Assembly: GCA_022649665.1 (NCBI GenBank)
Contig: JALCOL010000004.1
Coordinates: 124,001-188,000 of the forward strand
Length of the DNA: 64,000 nucleotides
Direction: 5' to 3'
DNA from: Enterococcaceae bacterium
Lineage (GTDB): Bacteria > Bacillota > Bacilli > Lactobacillales > Enterococcaceae
Shown: positions 19,490 through 28,545 of the stretch, piece by piece
How the letters are laid out: each line of letters opens with the position of its first letter
How positions within the stretch are numbered: position 1 is the stretch's first letter
Notes under the pieces: generated by a model
What the model saw: only the letters and a program-made list of their open reading frames with translations
The model's database searches: none
What the model was told of the DNA's origin: nothing
Program-made: the position numbers and the translations under genes

Positions 19490-21985
19490 ATGGGAAAAAA
19501 ACGGGTATATGAATTAGCGAAAGAAATCAATCAATCAAGCAAAGCGGTGGTCGAAAAGGCCAATACGCTGGGAATCGATGTCAAAAACCACATGGGATCG
19601 TTATCGGAAGGCGACGAAAAAAAACTTCGTCAAGCGTTCCAAGGAAAAAAGGCCGTGAACGGCGCGAAAAAGCCGGCACCGGCACAAAATGCGCGTCCGC
19701 AGAATACGCAGCATAAAGCTGCTTCGCAAGGCGTAAAACGCCCAGCTGCTGAAGCCGGGAAAGCGGCGCAAAAACCTGCGCACAAACCCGCTCAATCGTC
19801 AAATCGTCCGCAGCAAGCACAAAATAACCGCCCGCAAAATGCCCGCGGCAATGCGAACAAAAATCAAAATGCGAATCGTCCGCAAAACAACGGCAATCGC
19901 ACGCAAAACAGCAGCAACCGCCCGCAGAATAATAACCGCCCGCAAAATAACCGTTCCCAATCCCAAAACAATCGGCCGCAAACAAACAAACCGGCTGCGC
20001 AGCCAAAACAAACTGCACAAAAATCGAACAATCAAACGCAAAAACAAGCAACTACCGCAGGAAATCGTTCCAACAACAGCGGCAGCAACAATCAGCGCGG
20101 CCGCAACAATAATTTTAAAAACCGCAACAATAATTATCAGCGCAACCGCATGAATAAACGCGGGAAAAAGGGCAGACGCCAAGAAAGCAATAAGCCGGCG
20201 GTACCACCGCGCAAATTCAGAGAGCTGCCGAAAGTATTGGAATATACGGAGGGCATGAATGTCGCTGAGATCGCTAAAAAGATCCACCGCGAACCAGCAG
20301 AGATCATCAAGAAGCTCTTTATGATGGGGACGATGGTCAACCAAAACCAAGCGCTCGACAATGAAACGATCGAACTGCTGGCGGATGACTACGGGATCCA
20401 GGCCCAAGAAAAAATCCAAGAAGATATCGCTGATATCGATAAATATTTTGAAGACGATCAAGTGGATCCTGACAAATTAGTCAACCGTCCGCCAGTCGTA
20501 ACGATCATGGGGCACGTCGATCACGGAAAAACGACCTTGCTCGATAATCTGCGTCATACGCACGTGACCCAAGGGGAAGCCGGCGGGATCACGCAGCATA
20601 TCGGTGCTTATCAGATCAAGATCGACGGCAAGCCGATCACGTTCCTCGATACTCCGGGACACGCGGCCTTCACTGAAATGCGGGCTCGCGGAGCATCGAT
20701 CACCGACATCACTGTCTTGGTCGTTGCTGCCGATGACGGCGTTATGCCGCAGACCGTCGAAGCGATCAACCACGCCAAAGCAGCCCATGTACCGATCATC
20801 GTTGCCGTCAACAAAATCGATAAACCCGGGGCGAATCCGGAACACGTGATGCAGGAACTTTCTGAATATGAACTGATCCCTGAAGCATGGGGCGGCGATA
20901 CGATCTTTGTCAATATCTCGGCAAAATTCGGTCAAAATATCGACGAACTGCTTGAAATGATCCTCCTCGTGGCGGAAGTCGAAGATTTGAAAGCCGACCC
21001 GACCGCGCGCCCGATTGGGACTGTGATCGAAGCTCGGTTGGACAAAGGAAAAGGACCTGTTGCGACGCTTCTTGTACAAGAAGGAACTCTGAAAGTCGGC
21101 GACCCGATCGTCGTCGGCGATACGTTCGGGCGTGTCCGCGTGATGACGAATGCCAGCGGCCGTCGCGAGAAAAAAGCCGGTCCGACAACACCCGTTGAGA
21201 TCACCGGCTTAAACGATGTGCCGCAAGCCGGGGACCATTTCGCAGTCTTCGATGACGAAAAAACCGCGCGCGCTGCCGGTGAAGAACGGGCGAAACGGGC
21301 GTTGATGGAACACCGGGCAACGACGAACCGCGTGACACTCGATAACTTGTTCGAATCGCTCAAAGAGGGCGAACTGAAAGAAGTCGATGTGATCATCAAA
21401 GCCGATGTTCAAGGTTCTGCTGAAGCTCTGTCGGCTTCGCTGCAAAAAATCGATGTGGAAGGCGTTCGAGTTCAGATCGTCCATTCCGCAGTGGGGGCGA
21501 TCAACGAATCAGACGTGACGCTCGCTGCTGCCAGCAATGCGATCATTATCGGGTTCAACGTACGACCAACACCGCAGGCGAAAGTCCAAGCGGCGGCTGA
21601 ACATGTCGATATTCGTTTGCATCGCATCATCTACAAGGTGATCGAAGAGATCGAAACGGCAATGAAGGGTATGCTCGATCCGGAATACCAAGAAAAGATC
21701 ACCGGTCAAATGGTGATCCGCGAATTATACAAAGTGTCGAAAGTCGGCACGATCGCGGGCTGTTATGTGACGGACGGTGTGATCCACCGCGACAGCGGGG
21801 TGCGCGTGATCCGTGACGGGATCGTCATTTATGAAGGCAAGCTTGCCAGCTTGAAACGCTTCAAAGATGATGTCAAAGAAGTCCGGCAAGGATTCGAATG
21901 CGGGGCAATGATCGAAAACTTCAACGATTTGAAAGATGAAGACGTGATCGAAGCCTTTGTAATGGAAGAAGTCAAGCCAGCATAA
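19490..21985 (+). CDS. infB: Translation initiation factor IF-2
   Basis: IF-2 is the GTPase that brings fMet-tRNA to the 30S subunit. The 831-residue protein carries an N-terminal IF2N domain ([19 protein letters not shown]). A long low-complexity linker rich in Asn, Gln, Arg and Pro spans about residues 54-235. A second IF2N-like domain follows. The GTPase domain has [11 protein letters not shown] (G1, about residue 341), DTPGHAAF (G3) and NKID (G4). The beta-barrel and C-terminal fMet-binding domains are complete. The linker is unusual in composition and full of RPQN repeats. Confidence 0.97.
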   Translation: MGKKRVYELAKEINQSSKAVVEKANTLGIDVKNHMGSLSEGDEKKLRQAFQGKKAVNGAKKPAPAQNARPQNTQHKAASQGVKRPAAEAGKAAQKPAHKPAQSSNRPQQAQNNRPQNARGNANKNQNANRPQNNGNRTQNSSNRPQNNNRPQNNRSQSQNNRPQTNKPAAQPKQTAQKSNNQTQKQATTAGNRSNNSGSNNQRGRNNNFKNRNNNYQRNRMNKRGKKGRRQESNKPAVPPRKFRELPKVLEYTEGMNVAEIAKKIHREPAEIIKKLFMMGTMVNQNQALDNETIELLADDYGIQAQEKIQEDIADIDKYFEDDQVDPDKLVNRPPVVTIMGHVDHGKTTLLDNLRHTHVTQGEAGGITQHIGAYQIKIDGKPITFLDTPGHAAFTEMRARGASITDITVLVVAADDGVMPQTVEAINHAKAAHVPIIVAVNKIDKPGANPEHVMQELSEYELIPEAWGGDTIFVNISAKFGQNIDELLEMILLVAEVEDLKADPTARPIGTVIEARLDKGKGPVATLLVQEGTLKVGDPIVVGDTFGRVRVMTNASGRREKKAGPTTPVEITGLNDVPQAGDHFAVFDDEKTARAAGEERAKRALMEHRATTNRVTLDNLFESLKEGELKEVDVIIKADVQGSAEALSASLQKIDVEGVRVQIVHSAVGAINESDVTLAAASNAIIIGFNVRPTPQAKVQAAAEHVDIRLHRIIYKVIEEIETAMKGMLDPEYQEKITGQMVIRELYKVSKVGTIAGCYVTDGVIHRDSGVRVIRDGIVIYEGKLASLKRFKDDVKEVRQGFECGAMIENFNDLKDEDVIEAFVMEEVKPA

Positions 21986-22023
21986 TTTCTTGCTGATTTT
22001 GAAAATAGAAAGGGGAGTTTCGG

Positions 22024-22371
22024 ATGGCACAATATCGTGATCGCCGACTCGCTCAAGAAATATTGCGGGAGATCAATGATATTCTCCGCAAGACAGTGAA
22101 AGATCCGCGTGTTGAAGGGGTCAATATCACCGATGTCCGGGTGACCGGCGACCTTCAGCAAGCGACGATCTATTACAGCACTTTGACCGACAAGCCGGAA
22201 GATATCGAGCGGGTCGCCAAAGGGTTGGAAAAAGCCAAGGGGATCATGCGGAAAGAATTAGGCCGGCGTTTGCGGATCTATAAAACGCCCGAGATCTTTT
22301 TTGAACGCGATGAATCTTTGGAATACGGCAGTCATATCGATGAACTGCTGCGGAATTTGCACAAAGACTAG
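22024..22371 (+). CDS. rbfA: Ribosome-binding factor A
   Basis: RbfA is a cold-associated 30S maturation factor. The 115-residue protein has RLAQEILREINDILRKTVKD, VNITDVRVTGDLQQATIYYS and the ending PEIFFERDESLEYGSHIDEL, all family signatures around the KH-like fold. AAAGGGG precedes ATG at 22024. It is the last gene of the nusA-infB operon; a promoter and riboswitch for the next gene start right after its stop. Confidence 0.96.
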   Translation: MAQYRDRRLAQEILREINDILRKTVKDPRVEGVNITDVRVTGDLQQATIYYSTLTDKPEDIERVAKGLEKAKGIMRKELGRRLRIYKTPEIFFERDESLEYGSHIDELLRNLHKD

Positions 22372-22379
22372 CAAGATCT

Positions 22380-22408
22380 TTGGCAAAGCTTGCCGTGTAT
22401 GCTAGAAT
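22380..22408 (+). promoter_or_regulatory. Promoter of the fluoride exporter unit
   Basis: TTGGCA (22380-22385) and TAGAAT (22403-22408) are 17 bases apart, with TGC before the -10 (extended -10). It lies just upstream of the fluoride riboswitch. Confidence 0.75.
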
Positions 22409-22420
22409 CGAACCAGCTGA

Positions 22421-22527
22421 ATCGGCGATGGTGTTCGCCATAAATGAAGCCGCACCAAAGATTTGCCGCGGATTCTGATGACGCCTGCTCAGATGCATTG
22501 CAAGATGCGTCTAAGCAGGCGTTTTTT
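22421..22527 (+). ncRNA. Fluoride (crcB-type) riboswitch with terminator
   Basis: The leader carries the conserved aptamer core GGCGATGGTGTTCGCC at 22424, a downstream CCGC segment and the 3' consensus CTGATGACGCCTGCT at about 22475-22489. The 3' part doubles as the left arm of a terminator: CGCCTGCTCAGATGCA (22482-22497) pairs with TGCGTCTAAGCAGGCG (22506-22521), followed by six T. This gives an 'on' switch: fluoride binding holds the CTGATGACGCC segment in the aptamer and blocks the terminator. The gene that follows is a fluoride-type CLC, which agrees. The match is made by recognising the consensus, not by a covariance search. Confidence 0.9.
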
Positions 22528-22552
22528 GATTTTTTTGAGGAGGAAAGATGGT

Positions 22553-23779
22553 TTGAAAAAGAAAGCTGTACAAGATCGGTTACCCCGATATTTATTCAAA
22601 TGGTTTGGCTTTGCTCTTTTATTGGGGATCACAGTGGGGACGCTTTCCGCTTGGTTTTTGATCGCACTGGAGCAGGTCACGCGTTTTCGTTTAGCACACG
22701 GCTGGCTGCTTTTATGCCTGCCGCTGGTCGGATTGGTATTCGGATATTTATATAGTCATTTCGGCAAAAACAGCGCACGCGGCAATAATTTGGTGATCGA
22801 CCGCAGCAACGGCGGCAAAGAAAGTGTGCCGCTGCGGCTGATCCCGCTGACATTTTTCGGGACAGTGTTCACCCATTTGACCGGCGGCTCGGTCGGTCGC
22901 GAAGGAACGGCAGTTCAGATGGGCGGGGCGTGTGCGGATAATCTAGGAAAGCTTTTCCGAGTCAGCAGCAGCGACCGCGAAGTCTTGGTGATCTGCGGGA
23001 TCGCGGCCGGTTTCGGTTCGATATTCGGAACACCGATCGCCGGAACGATTTTTGCTTTAGAAGTCCTTTCGATCGGTGTTTTGCGGACAGATGCGCTTTT
23101 CCCGGCCTTTTTTGCCAGCTTTTTCGCGAATACGGTCACACTGTTGTGGGGCGTTCACCATACGCATTATGCAATGGAGAATATCCCGGCTTTTTCCGTG
23201 CCGCTCTTTTTCAAATTGATCGCGCTGGGGGCCGCTTTTGGATTGATCGGCCGGTTGTTCAGCCGGGCGATCTACTGGATCAAGCGTTTTTATGCCGGAC
23301 GTATTTTTCAGGCGGCTTGGCGCAATGCGATCGGCGGATTAGTCGTCGTGCTGCTCGTGCTCTTATTCAGCGGTCAGCGCTATTTGGGACTCAGTTTGCC
23401 GCTTTTAGACGATGCATTTGCCGGGCGTGCGGAAATATTTGATTTTTTGAAGAAATTATTTTATACCGTGATCACTTTGGGAGCAGGCTTTCAAGGCGGC
23501 GAAGTGACGCCGCTGTTTGAGATCGGAGCGACCCTCGGCAGTACGCTGGCGCCGCTGCTTCATCTGGCAATTCCATTTGCGGCAGCACTGGGTTTTGTCG
23601 GCGTATTCAGCGGCGCGACCAATACGCCGATCGCCTGCTTTGTGATGGGTCTTGAGCTTTTCGACGGCCAAGCGATGCCGTATTTCTTTTTGATATGCGT
23701 CGTCAGCTTTCTCTTGTCCGGCAATAGCGGGATCTACGGGGCGCAGCAAGTCCGCGTTGCCAAACCGAGATTTTTCTAA
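22553..23779 (+). CDS. clcF: Fluoride-selective CLC-type F-/H+ antiporter
   Basis: A 408-residue membrane protein of the CLC family with about ten hydrophobic segments. It shows the hallmarks of the fluoride-exporting branch: GNNLVIDRSNGG replaces the chloride-binding GSGIP motif, and GREGTAVQMG lies at residue 114 onward. By family it exports fluoride in exchange for protons. The start is TTG at 22553, placed by GAGGAGG ten bases upstream; the ATG at 22548 is out of frame. Expression should be induced by fluoride through the riboswitch at 22421. Confidence 0.93.
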   Translation: MKKKAVQDRLPRYLFKWFGFALLLGITVGTLSAWFLIALEQVTRFRLAHGWLLLCLPLVGLVFGYLYSHFGKNSARGNNLVIDRSNGGKESVPLRLIPLTFFGTVFTHLTGGSVGREGTAVQMGGACADNLGKLFRVSSSDREVLVICGIAAGFGSIFGTPIAGTIFALEVLSIGVLRTDALFPAFFASFFANTVTLLWGVHHTHYAMENIPAFSVPLFFKLIALGAAFGLIGRLFSRAIYWIKRFYAGRIFQAAWRNAIGGLVVVLLVLLFSGQRYLGLSLPLLDDAFAGRAEIFDFLKKLFYTVITLGAGFQGGEVTPLFEIGATLGSTLAPLLHLAIPFAAALGFVGVFSGATNTPIACFVMGLELFDGQAMPYFFLICVVSFLLSGNSGIYGAQQVRVAKPRFF

Positions 23780-23783
23780 AAAA

Positions 23784-23831
23784 AGGCCGTTCCGAAAGCT
23801 GCTTCTCTTCGAAGCGCTTTTGGAACGACCT
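23784..23831. terminator. Bidirectional terminator between clcF and yajQ
   Basis: AGGCCGTTCCGAAAGC...GCTTC pairs with GAAGC...GCTTTTGGAACGACCT in a stem of about 20 pairs with G-U pairs. The run of A on its left makes a strong U tract for the minus strand (yajQ). On the plus strand the T tract is poor. Confidence 0.8.
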
Positions 23832-23838
23832 CTTGCAG

Positions 23839-24333
23839 TTAACGATAATTGACGAATTGCAGATCGACAGGGAAATCTTGTTCTTTTAATTTTTGGATCA
23901 CTTTTTGCAGATCATCGCGGTTTTTGCCGCTGACGCGGACGCGATCATCTTGGATCTGTGTTTTGACTTTCAGCCCCAGATCTTTGATCGATGCGGTGAT
24001 TTTTTTGGCAGTTTCTTTATCAAGACCGTTGACCAAGTCGCCGTTTTGCCGCGCATTGCCGCCTAATGCATGTTCGCTGGCGCTCCAGTGGATATTTTTG
24101 ATCGGTACTTGCCGTTTGATCAGCCGGCTGAGGAGCACATCTTTGATTTGTTCGATCTTGTAATCGTCGTCAGAAACGATCACGATCCGAGTATCTTCCA
24201 ACTTGATCTCAACAATGGAATCTTTGAAATCAAAGCGATTTTTCAGCTCTTTCAATGCGATCTGGATACCGTTTTTGACTTCTTCCAGATTTACATCAGA
24301 TGCGATATCAAAACTTGATTCTTTAGCCGCCAT
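23839..24333 (-). CDS. yajQ: YajQ family nucleotide-binding protein
   Basis: A 164-residue protein of the YajQ/UPF0234 family. It opens with ESSFDIASDVNLEEVKNGIQ and contains LKNRFDFKDS, ends with DFPVDLQFVNYR, and has two ferredoxin-like RNP folds. Some members bind cyclic di-GMP or ATP/GTP; the role in Firmicutes is not established. On the minus strand AAGGAG lies nine bases before ATG at 24333, and the GTG at 24342 is discarded. It is transcribed alone from a divergent promoter at 24362. Confidence 0.93.
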   Translation of the reverse strand: MAAKESSFDIASDVNLEEVKNGIQIALKELKNRFDFKDSIVEIKLEDTRIVIVSDDDYKIEQIKDVLLSRLIKRQVPIKNIHWSASEHALGGNARQNGDLVNGLDKETAKKITASIKDLGLKVKTQIQDDRVRVSGKNRDDLQKVIQKLKEQDFPVDLQFVNYR

Positions 24334-24361
24334 TCCTGTCACTCCTTTTCTAATTACTTCG

Positions 24362-24389
24362 ATTGTATCATGAATCCATGCTTTAGCAA
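24362..24389 (-). promoter_or_regulatory. Promoter of yajQ
   Basis: On the minus strand TTGCTA and TACAAT are 16 bases apart, with TGA just before the -10. Confidence 0.6.
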
Positions 24390-24418
24390 AAACTTAACTG
24401 AATATAAAAAAACTCTAC

Positions 24419-24447
24419 TTTAAAAAGCGGGGGGAAACTGGTAGACT
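24419..24447 (+). promoter_or_regulatory. Possible promoter of yitT-sipS
   Basis: TTTAAA and TAGACT (24442-24447) are 17 bases apart. Both hexamers are imperfect. Confidence 0.4.
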
Positions 24448-24478
24448 AAAAAAGGTATTGCCGAGAGGAAGTGTCAGT

Positions 24479-25441
24479 ATGAATACAACAAGCGATCTGA
24501 GAATCGCTTTGATGAAAAAAATAGGGATCGTTCTCTTGACTGGAGCAACAGCTGCTGTCGCGCTGAATTGTTTCCTGCAGCCGGCGCATACGCTGGCGGC
24601 TGGCGTGAATGGGCTGGCCCAGCTGGTGTCTGATCTATTAGTGCACGGTTCGCTTCATTTGTCGCTGGGTGTCGGTGCGTGGATCTTTCTTTTGAACATC
24701 CCGATCGCTTTTCTGGGATTTTTCAAATTGGGCTTCCGCCTGATGTTATGGACATTTCTCAATATTTTATCCGTTTCGATTTTTACGATGTTTGTGCCGC
24801 TTACCCAAGTGACGGACAATGCTTTGATGGGAGCGATCATCGGCGGCGTGCTTTTGGGCGTCGGCGCCGGTTTTTCACTTAAATACGGCTTTACGACCGG
24901 CGGCTTGGATGTCGTATCACTGGTCCTCTCGCAAACGACGGGACGCACGGTCGGCAACTTTATGATGCTGACTAACGGCGTCATCGCGCTGTTAGCCGGC
25001 TTCGTTTACAGTTGGGAATCTGCGCTCTATACGATCATCTCGATCTACTGCATGTCGTATGTTGTCGATATCATCCACACGAATCAGCAGAAAGTCACCG
25101 CCTTTATTGTAACTTCAAAAGCGGATGAAGTCGCTCATGCGATCACTGAACGGGTAACGCGCGGGATGACGATCCTGCCTTCTTACGGCGGTTTCACGAA
25201 AAAAGAGAGCCAGACGATCATGATGGTGATCACCCGCTACGAGCTGTATGATTTGGATCAGGCCGTCATGCAGGCAGATCCCGATGCTTTCTTGAATATC
25301 GTCCCGACCCAGTCGATCATGGGAAACTTTGCTGATGAAAAAGAGCAGCGCAAGCTGAAAGTCGCTGCGACCTTCCCAAATTTCCACGGGGAAAACCATG
25401 ATGACACTGGGACCCCTCTTCCGAAAGGAGACTTGAAATGA
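24479..25441 (+). CDS. YitT/DUF161-DUF2179 family membrane protein
   Basis: A 320-residue protein with five or six N-terminal membrane segments (ALNCFLQPAHTLAAGVNGLA, then glycine-rich segments including GFSLKYGFTTGGLDVVSLVL). A cytoplasmic DUF2179 domain covers about residues 225-285 (ITERVTRGMTILPSYGGFTK). This is the YitT architecture. Some members are proposed transporters, but no substrate is established. The likely start is ATG 24479 behind GAGGAAG. It overlaps the signal peptidase gene by four bases (ATGA), so the two are co-translated. Confidence 0.9.
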   Translation: MNTTSDLRIALMKKIGIVLLTGATAAVALNCFLQPAHTLAAGVNGLAQLVSDLLVHGSLHLSLGVGAWIFLLNIPIAFLGFFKLGFRLMLWTFLNILSVSIFTMFVPLTQVTDNALMGAIIGGVLLGVGAGFSLKYGFTTGGLDVVSLVLSQTTGRTVGNFMMLTNGVIALLAGFVYSWESALYTIISIYCMSYVVDIIHTNQQKVTAFIVTSKADEVAHAITERVTRGMTILPSYGGFTKKESQTIMMVITRYELYDLDQAVMQADPDAFLNIVPTQSIMGNFADEKEQRKLKVAATFPNFHGENHDDTGTPLPKGDLK

Positions 25442-25962
25442 AATACTTGAAAACTTTTCTTTATCTTCTGAGCATCGTGATCATCGTCCTTTTGCTCAGA
25501 AAATTTGTCGTCGCGCCCGTGATCGTCAGCGGACATTCGATGGATCCGACGCTTTCTGACGGCGAGAAGATCATTACTTTGAAATATACAAAAAATGCGA
25601 AGCGCCAGCAGATCGTGATCTTGGACGCACCGGATGTGCCGGAAAAAGATTATATCAAACGAGTGATCGGCATGCCTGGCGAAACAGTCGAAATGAAGAA
25701 CGATCAGCTCTATATCGATGGCAAAAAAGTCAGTGAACCGTATTTGGACAAGTATAAAAAGCAGTTTCACGAAGCCCATCCGAACGATCCGTTTACCGAG
25801 GACTTTACAGCGGAAGTGCCGGACGGCTGCTACTTCGTGATGGGCGACAATCGCCGCAATTCGCACGACAGCCGCTATATCGGCGCGATCGCCAAAAGCA
25901 GTCTGGAAGGAATCGCTAAAGTGATCTTCTGGCCGCTCGATAAAGTCAAAGTGCTGCCATAA
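25438..25962 (+). CDS. lepB: Signal peptidase I
   Basis: Type I signal peptidase that removes signal peptides from exported proteins on the outer face of the membrane. The 174-residue protein has one N-terminal membrane anchor (residues 7-20), catalytic Ser34 in SGHSMDPTL, catalytic Lys74 in DYIKRVIGMPGE, and box E GDNRRNSHDSR. This is the small Gram-positive SipS/SipT form. The ATGA overlap with the yitT-like gene and the terminator at 25966 define a two-gene operon. Confidence 0.96.
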   Translation: MKYLKTFLYLLSIVIIVLLLRKFVVAPVIVSGHSMDPTLSDGEKIITLKYTKNAKRQQIVILDAPDVPEKDYIKRVIGMPGETVEMKNDQLYIDGKKVSEPYLDKYKKQFHEAHPNDPFTEDFTAEVPDGCYFVMGDNRRNSHDSRYIGAIAKSSLEGIAKVIFWPLDKVKVLP

Positions 25963-25965
25963 GGG

Positions 25966-26002
25966 AAAAAGCAGGGAGGAGCAGATCCGCCTTGCTTTTT
26001 TG
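25966..26002 (+). terminator. Terminator after the signal peptidase gene
   Basis: AAAAAGCAGGGAGG (25966-25979) pairs with CCGCCTTGCTTTTT (25987-26000) with mismatches, and the right arm runs into a T tract. Confidence 0.75.
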
Positions 26003-26060
26003 CTGGAAACAAGCGAAAATGGAACAGAAACAAAACAGAAAAAATAAATGGGGTGGCGCT

Positions 26061-27380
26061 ATGCCGTTATTATTCGGAACGTCAAAAATCGATTCGGCGG
26101 GCATCTTGGAGATCGGCGGGATCAAAGCGACTGAACTGGTCGAGGAATTCCAAACACCGCTCATCGTGTATGATGTGCAGTATATTCGCGAGCAGACTCA
26201 AAGATTCAAACAAGTCTTCGAACAAGAAGATTTCAAATATCGCATCAATTATGCTTCGAAAGCTTTCAGCGCGATCGGGATCTATCAGCTTTTGAGTGAA
26301 CTTGAGATCAGCTGTGATGTCGTGTCCGGCGGGGAGCTTTACACTGCGCTCCAAGCAGGGTTCCCAGCCGAACGCATCGAGTTCCACGGCAATAATAAAA
26401 CAGCGCAGGAGTTGCGCGAAGCTGTCGCAGCCAAAGTCGATACGATCGTGTTGGATAACTTCGATGAGATCACGCTGCTCAGCAACTTGCTGAAAAAACG
26501 AAAGGTGCGGCAAAAGGTTCAGCTGCGTTTGGCACCAGGGATCGAAGCCCATACACATGAAGCGATCATGACCGGTCAAATCGATTCCAAATTCGGTTTT
26601 GATATCGCGAGCGGTCAAGCTGAGGCTGCGCTGCGGCAAGTCTTGACAGACGAATCATTCGAACTCGCCGGTGTCCATTGCCATATCGGTTCGCAGATCT
26701 TTGAAACGGCTTCGTTCGGCAAAGCAGTCTGGAAGATGATGGAGATCCTGCACGATTGGCAGGAGAAATATCAGTTTGCAGCTGCGATCTTGAACATCGG
26801 CGGCGGCTTTGGAGTGCGGTATACCGGCGCCGATAATCCGCCGGCGCCTGAAAGTTTTGTCAAAGAAATTTTGCTGGAAGTCAAAGCAGCTTGTCAAAAA
26901 TATGCGTATCCCGTACCGGAAGTCTGGATCGAACCGGGTCGTTCGCTGGTCGCCGAGGCGGGCACAACGCTTTATACAGTTGGTGCGCAAAAAGAACTCC
27001 CGGGGATCCGCCGCTATGTTTCAGTGGACGGCGGGATGGGCGACAATATTCGGCCGGCGCTTTACCAAGCGGAATATTTAGGTTTTCTCGCCAACCGCGA
27101 CAGCGGCGGGGATACGCTGGCGGAAAAAGTCCGTTTGACCGGCAAATATTGCGAATCGGGCGATATTTTGATCGATGAGCTCTTTTTGCCGAAAGTCGCC
27201 GCGGGGGACGTGATCGCGATCACCTCGACCGGGGCATATACGTACTCGATGGCAATGAACTATAACCGCAATCCCAAACCGGCCGTCGTTTTCGTCGAAA
27301 ACGGCGCAGCGCAGATCGTCTGCCGACGCGAAACGTATGCGGACATGATGCGGCTCGATATCCCGTTGATGAGAAAATAA
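26061..27380 (+). CDS. lysA: Diaminopimelate decarboxylase
   Basis: LysA converts meso-diaminopimelate to L-lysine. The 439-residue PLP enzyme has YASKAF with the PLP lysine at residue 67. It also has HCHIGSQIFETASF, the phosphate-binding ILNIGGGFGVRY, EPGRSLVAEAG and the second-subunit cysteine motif CESGDIL. All catalytic motifs are present. The start at ATG 26061 follows GGGGTGG; an upstream open frame has no good RBS. It stands apart from other lysine genes and no lysine riboswitch is visible in the short leader. Confidence 0.95.
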   Translation: MPLLFGTSKIDSAGILEIGGIKATELVEEFQTPLIVYDVQYIREQTQRFKQVFEQEDFKYRINYASKAFSAIGIYQLLSELEISCDVVSGGELYTALQAGFPAERIEFHGNNKTAQELREAVAAKVDTIVLDNFDEITLLSNLLKKRKVRQKVQLRLAPGIEAHTHEAIMTGQIDSKFGFDIASGQAEAALRQVLTDESFELAGVHCHIGSQIFETASFGKAVWKMMEILHDWQEKYQFAAAILNIGGGFGVRYTGADNPPAPESFVKEILLEVKAACQKYAYPVPEVWIEPGRSLVAEAGTTLYTVGAQKELPGIRRYVSVDGGMGDNIRPALYQAEYLGFLANRDSGGDTLAEKVRLTGKYCESGDILIDELFLPKVAAGDVIAITSTGAYTYSMAMNYNRNPKPAVVFVENGAAQIVCRRETYADMMRLDIPLMRK

Positions 27381-27431
27381 TTATCGTAGGTTAAAAAATC
27401 AATAAAACGCTTATTTTGAGAAACATTATCA

Positions 27432-27460
27432 TTTACAAGACACCGGATAAGGTATATGAT
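27432..27460 (+). promoter_or_regulatory. Promoter of the SufT-like gene
   Basis: TTTACA (27432-27437) and TATGAT (27455-27460) are 17 bases apart, 34 bases before the start codon. Confidence 0.65.
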
Positions 27461-27494
27461 GATTGTAGAATTAGAAAAGAAGAGGTGTTCACCT

Positions 27495-27860
27495 ATGGCT
27501 GAAAAGGCTGAAAATGTTGAAAAGACAGAAAAAAAACAGTGGACAGAAGAAGAGATCGGGCGCATCAAAGATCATATCATGACTGCCCTGGAAACTGTGA
27601 TCGACCCGGAATTGGGTTTGGATATCGTTAATTTGGGATTGATCTACGGGATCGATCTGGACCAAGAAGGAAACTGCGAGATCAAAATGACTTTGACGAC
27701 GATGGGCTGCCCATTGGCCGATGCATTGACTGAACAGATCCACTCCGCGCTGGCGGAAGTTGCGGAAGTCAAAACAGTTGAAGTGAAGCTCGTTTGGTAC
27801 CCGCAATGGACGACGGATAAAATGAGCCGCTATGCCCGGATCGCTTTGGGGATCCGTTAA
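27495..27860 (+). CDS. MIP18/PaaD-like metal-sulfur cluster assembly factor
   Basis: A 121-residue DUF59 (MIP18/SufT/PaaD) domain protein. A charged N-terminal stretch precedes TALETVIDPELGLDIVNLGL, the family signature, and TLTTMGCPLADAL, with the single conserved cysteine. Family members help mature Fe-S proteins. The start ATG 27495 follows AGAGGTG. It is a single-gene unit with its own promoter and a terminator at 27877. The sulfite reductase and AprB-like proteins in the window are Fe-S proteins, but no direct link is shown. Confidence 0.88.
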   Translation: MAEKAENVEKTEKKQWTEEEIGRIKDHIMTALETVIDPELGLDIVNLGLIYGIDLDQEGNCEIKMTLTTMGCPLADALTEQIHSALAEVAEVKTVEVKLVWYPQWTTDKMSRYARIALGIR

Positions 27861-27876
27861 ACTACAAAAATTTGCT

Positions 27877-27913
27877 AAAACTCCTTTCATCGCTGATGAA
27901 AAGGAGTTTTTTT
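27877..27913 (+). terminator. Terminator after the SufT-like gene
   Basis: AAACTCCTTTCATC pairs with GATGAAAAGGAGTTT with one bulge, followed by a T run. Confidence 0.85.
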
Positions 27914-27942
27914 GTTTTCGCGAATAGTGAAAGTCGGAATAT

Positions 27943-27971
27943 TTGCCCGAAAAATCAGCGAAACGTATACT
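27943..27971 (+). promoter_or_regulatory. Promoter of the flavin-fold oxidase gene
   Basis: TTGCCC (27943-27948) and TATACT (27966-27971) are 17 bases apart. Confidence 0.7.
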
Positions 27972-28003
27972 TTGAGGTAGGAACGTTTAAAGGGGGAAAT
28001 GGA

Positions 28004-28459
28004 ATGTTCACCGAACAAATGAACGCAACGGATTATCTGCACTATTTAAAAAATAAAATGCACTCGACCGTGTTTGCAACGATCGACGAAGAGGGCCGGC
28101 CGGCGACCCGCGTGGTAGATATCATGCTGCTGAAAAATGATAAGCTGTATTTCTTGACTGCTGACAACAAGCAGATGTATCGCCAGATGCTGCGGACACC
28201 GTTTATTGCCTTGACTGGTTTAGAAGGAAGCGACACGATGTCTTCGCGGGCGATCTCGCTCCAAGGCGCGGTGCGCGAGATCGGCCAGAAGTATTTGCCG
28301 GAGATTCTCGAACAGAATCCTTACATGAATCAAATCTATGAAACCCCGGCGCGACAGCAGCTTTTGCGCGTTTTTGAGATCTATGAAGGCAAGCTCTCCG
28401 CATATGATCTGAGTCAAAAACCGATCTTTCAAAAAGAATTATTTTTTGGCGGAGAGTAA
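28004..28459 (+). CDS. Pyridoxamine 5'-phosphate oxidase-like FMN-binding protein
   Basis: A 151-residue split-barrel flavin-binding protein. The signature STVFATIDEEGRPATRVVDI occurs early, followed by KLYFLTADNKQMYRQM and FIALTGLEG. The length and motifs fit small PNPOx-like proteins, many of which bind FMN or F420, but the substrate cannot be told. RBS AAAGGGGG precedes ATG 28004; the longer upstream open frame overlaps the previous terminator and is rejected. It has its own promoter and stands alone. Confidence 0.85.
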   Translation: MFTEQMNATDYLHYLKNKMHSTVFATIDEEGRPATRVVDIMLLKNDKLYFLTADNKQMYRQMLRTPFIALTGLEGSDTMSSRAISLQGAVREIGQKYLPEILEQNPYMNQIYETPARQQLLRVFEIYEGKLSAYDLSQKPIFQKELFFGGE

Positions 28460-28487
28460 ACCGCTAGTTTAGAATAGTTCTTATTAT

Positions 28488-28516
28488 TTGTTCTTTCTGG
28501 AATTGCGCCTTACAAT
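28488..28516 (+). promoter_or_regulatory. Promoter upstream of the small membrane protein
   Basis: TTGTTC (28488-28493) and TACAAT (28511-28516) are 17 bases apart. Confidence 0.65.
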
Positions 28517-28545
28517 AAAGGTGCTTAAGAAAGAAGGTCATTTTT

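Noticed and set aside
19800-20160. CRISPR-like or tandem DNA repeats in the infB linker
   Set aside because: The repetition is at protein level (RPQN-type units) with irregular DNA spacing and lies inside an intact reading frame.
25962-26060. Lysine riboswitch upstream of lysA
   Set aside because: Only about 100 bases separate the genes and most of that is the preceding terminator; there is no room for the lysine aptamer.
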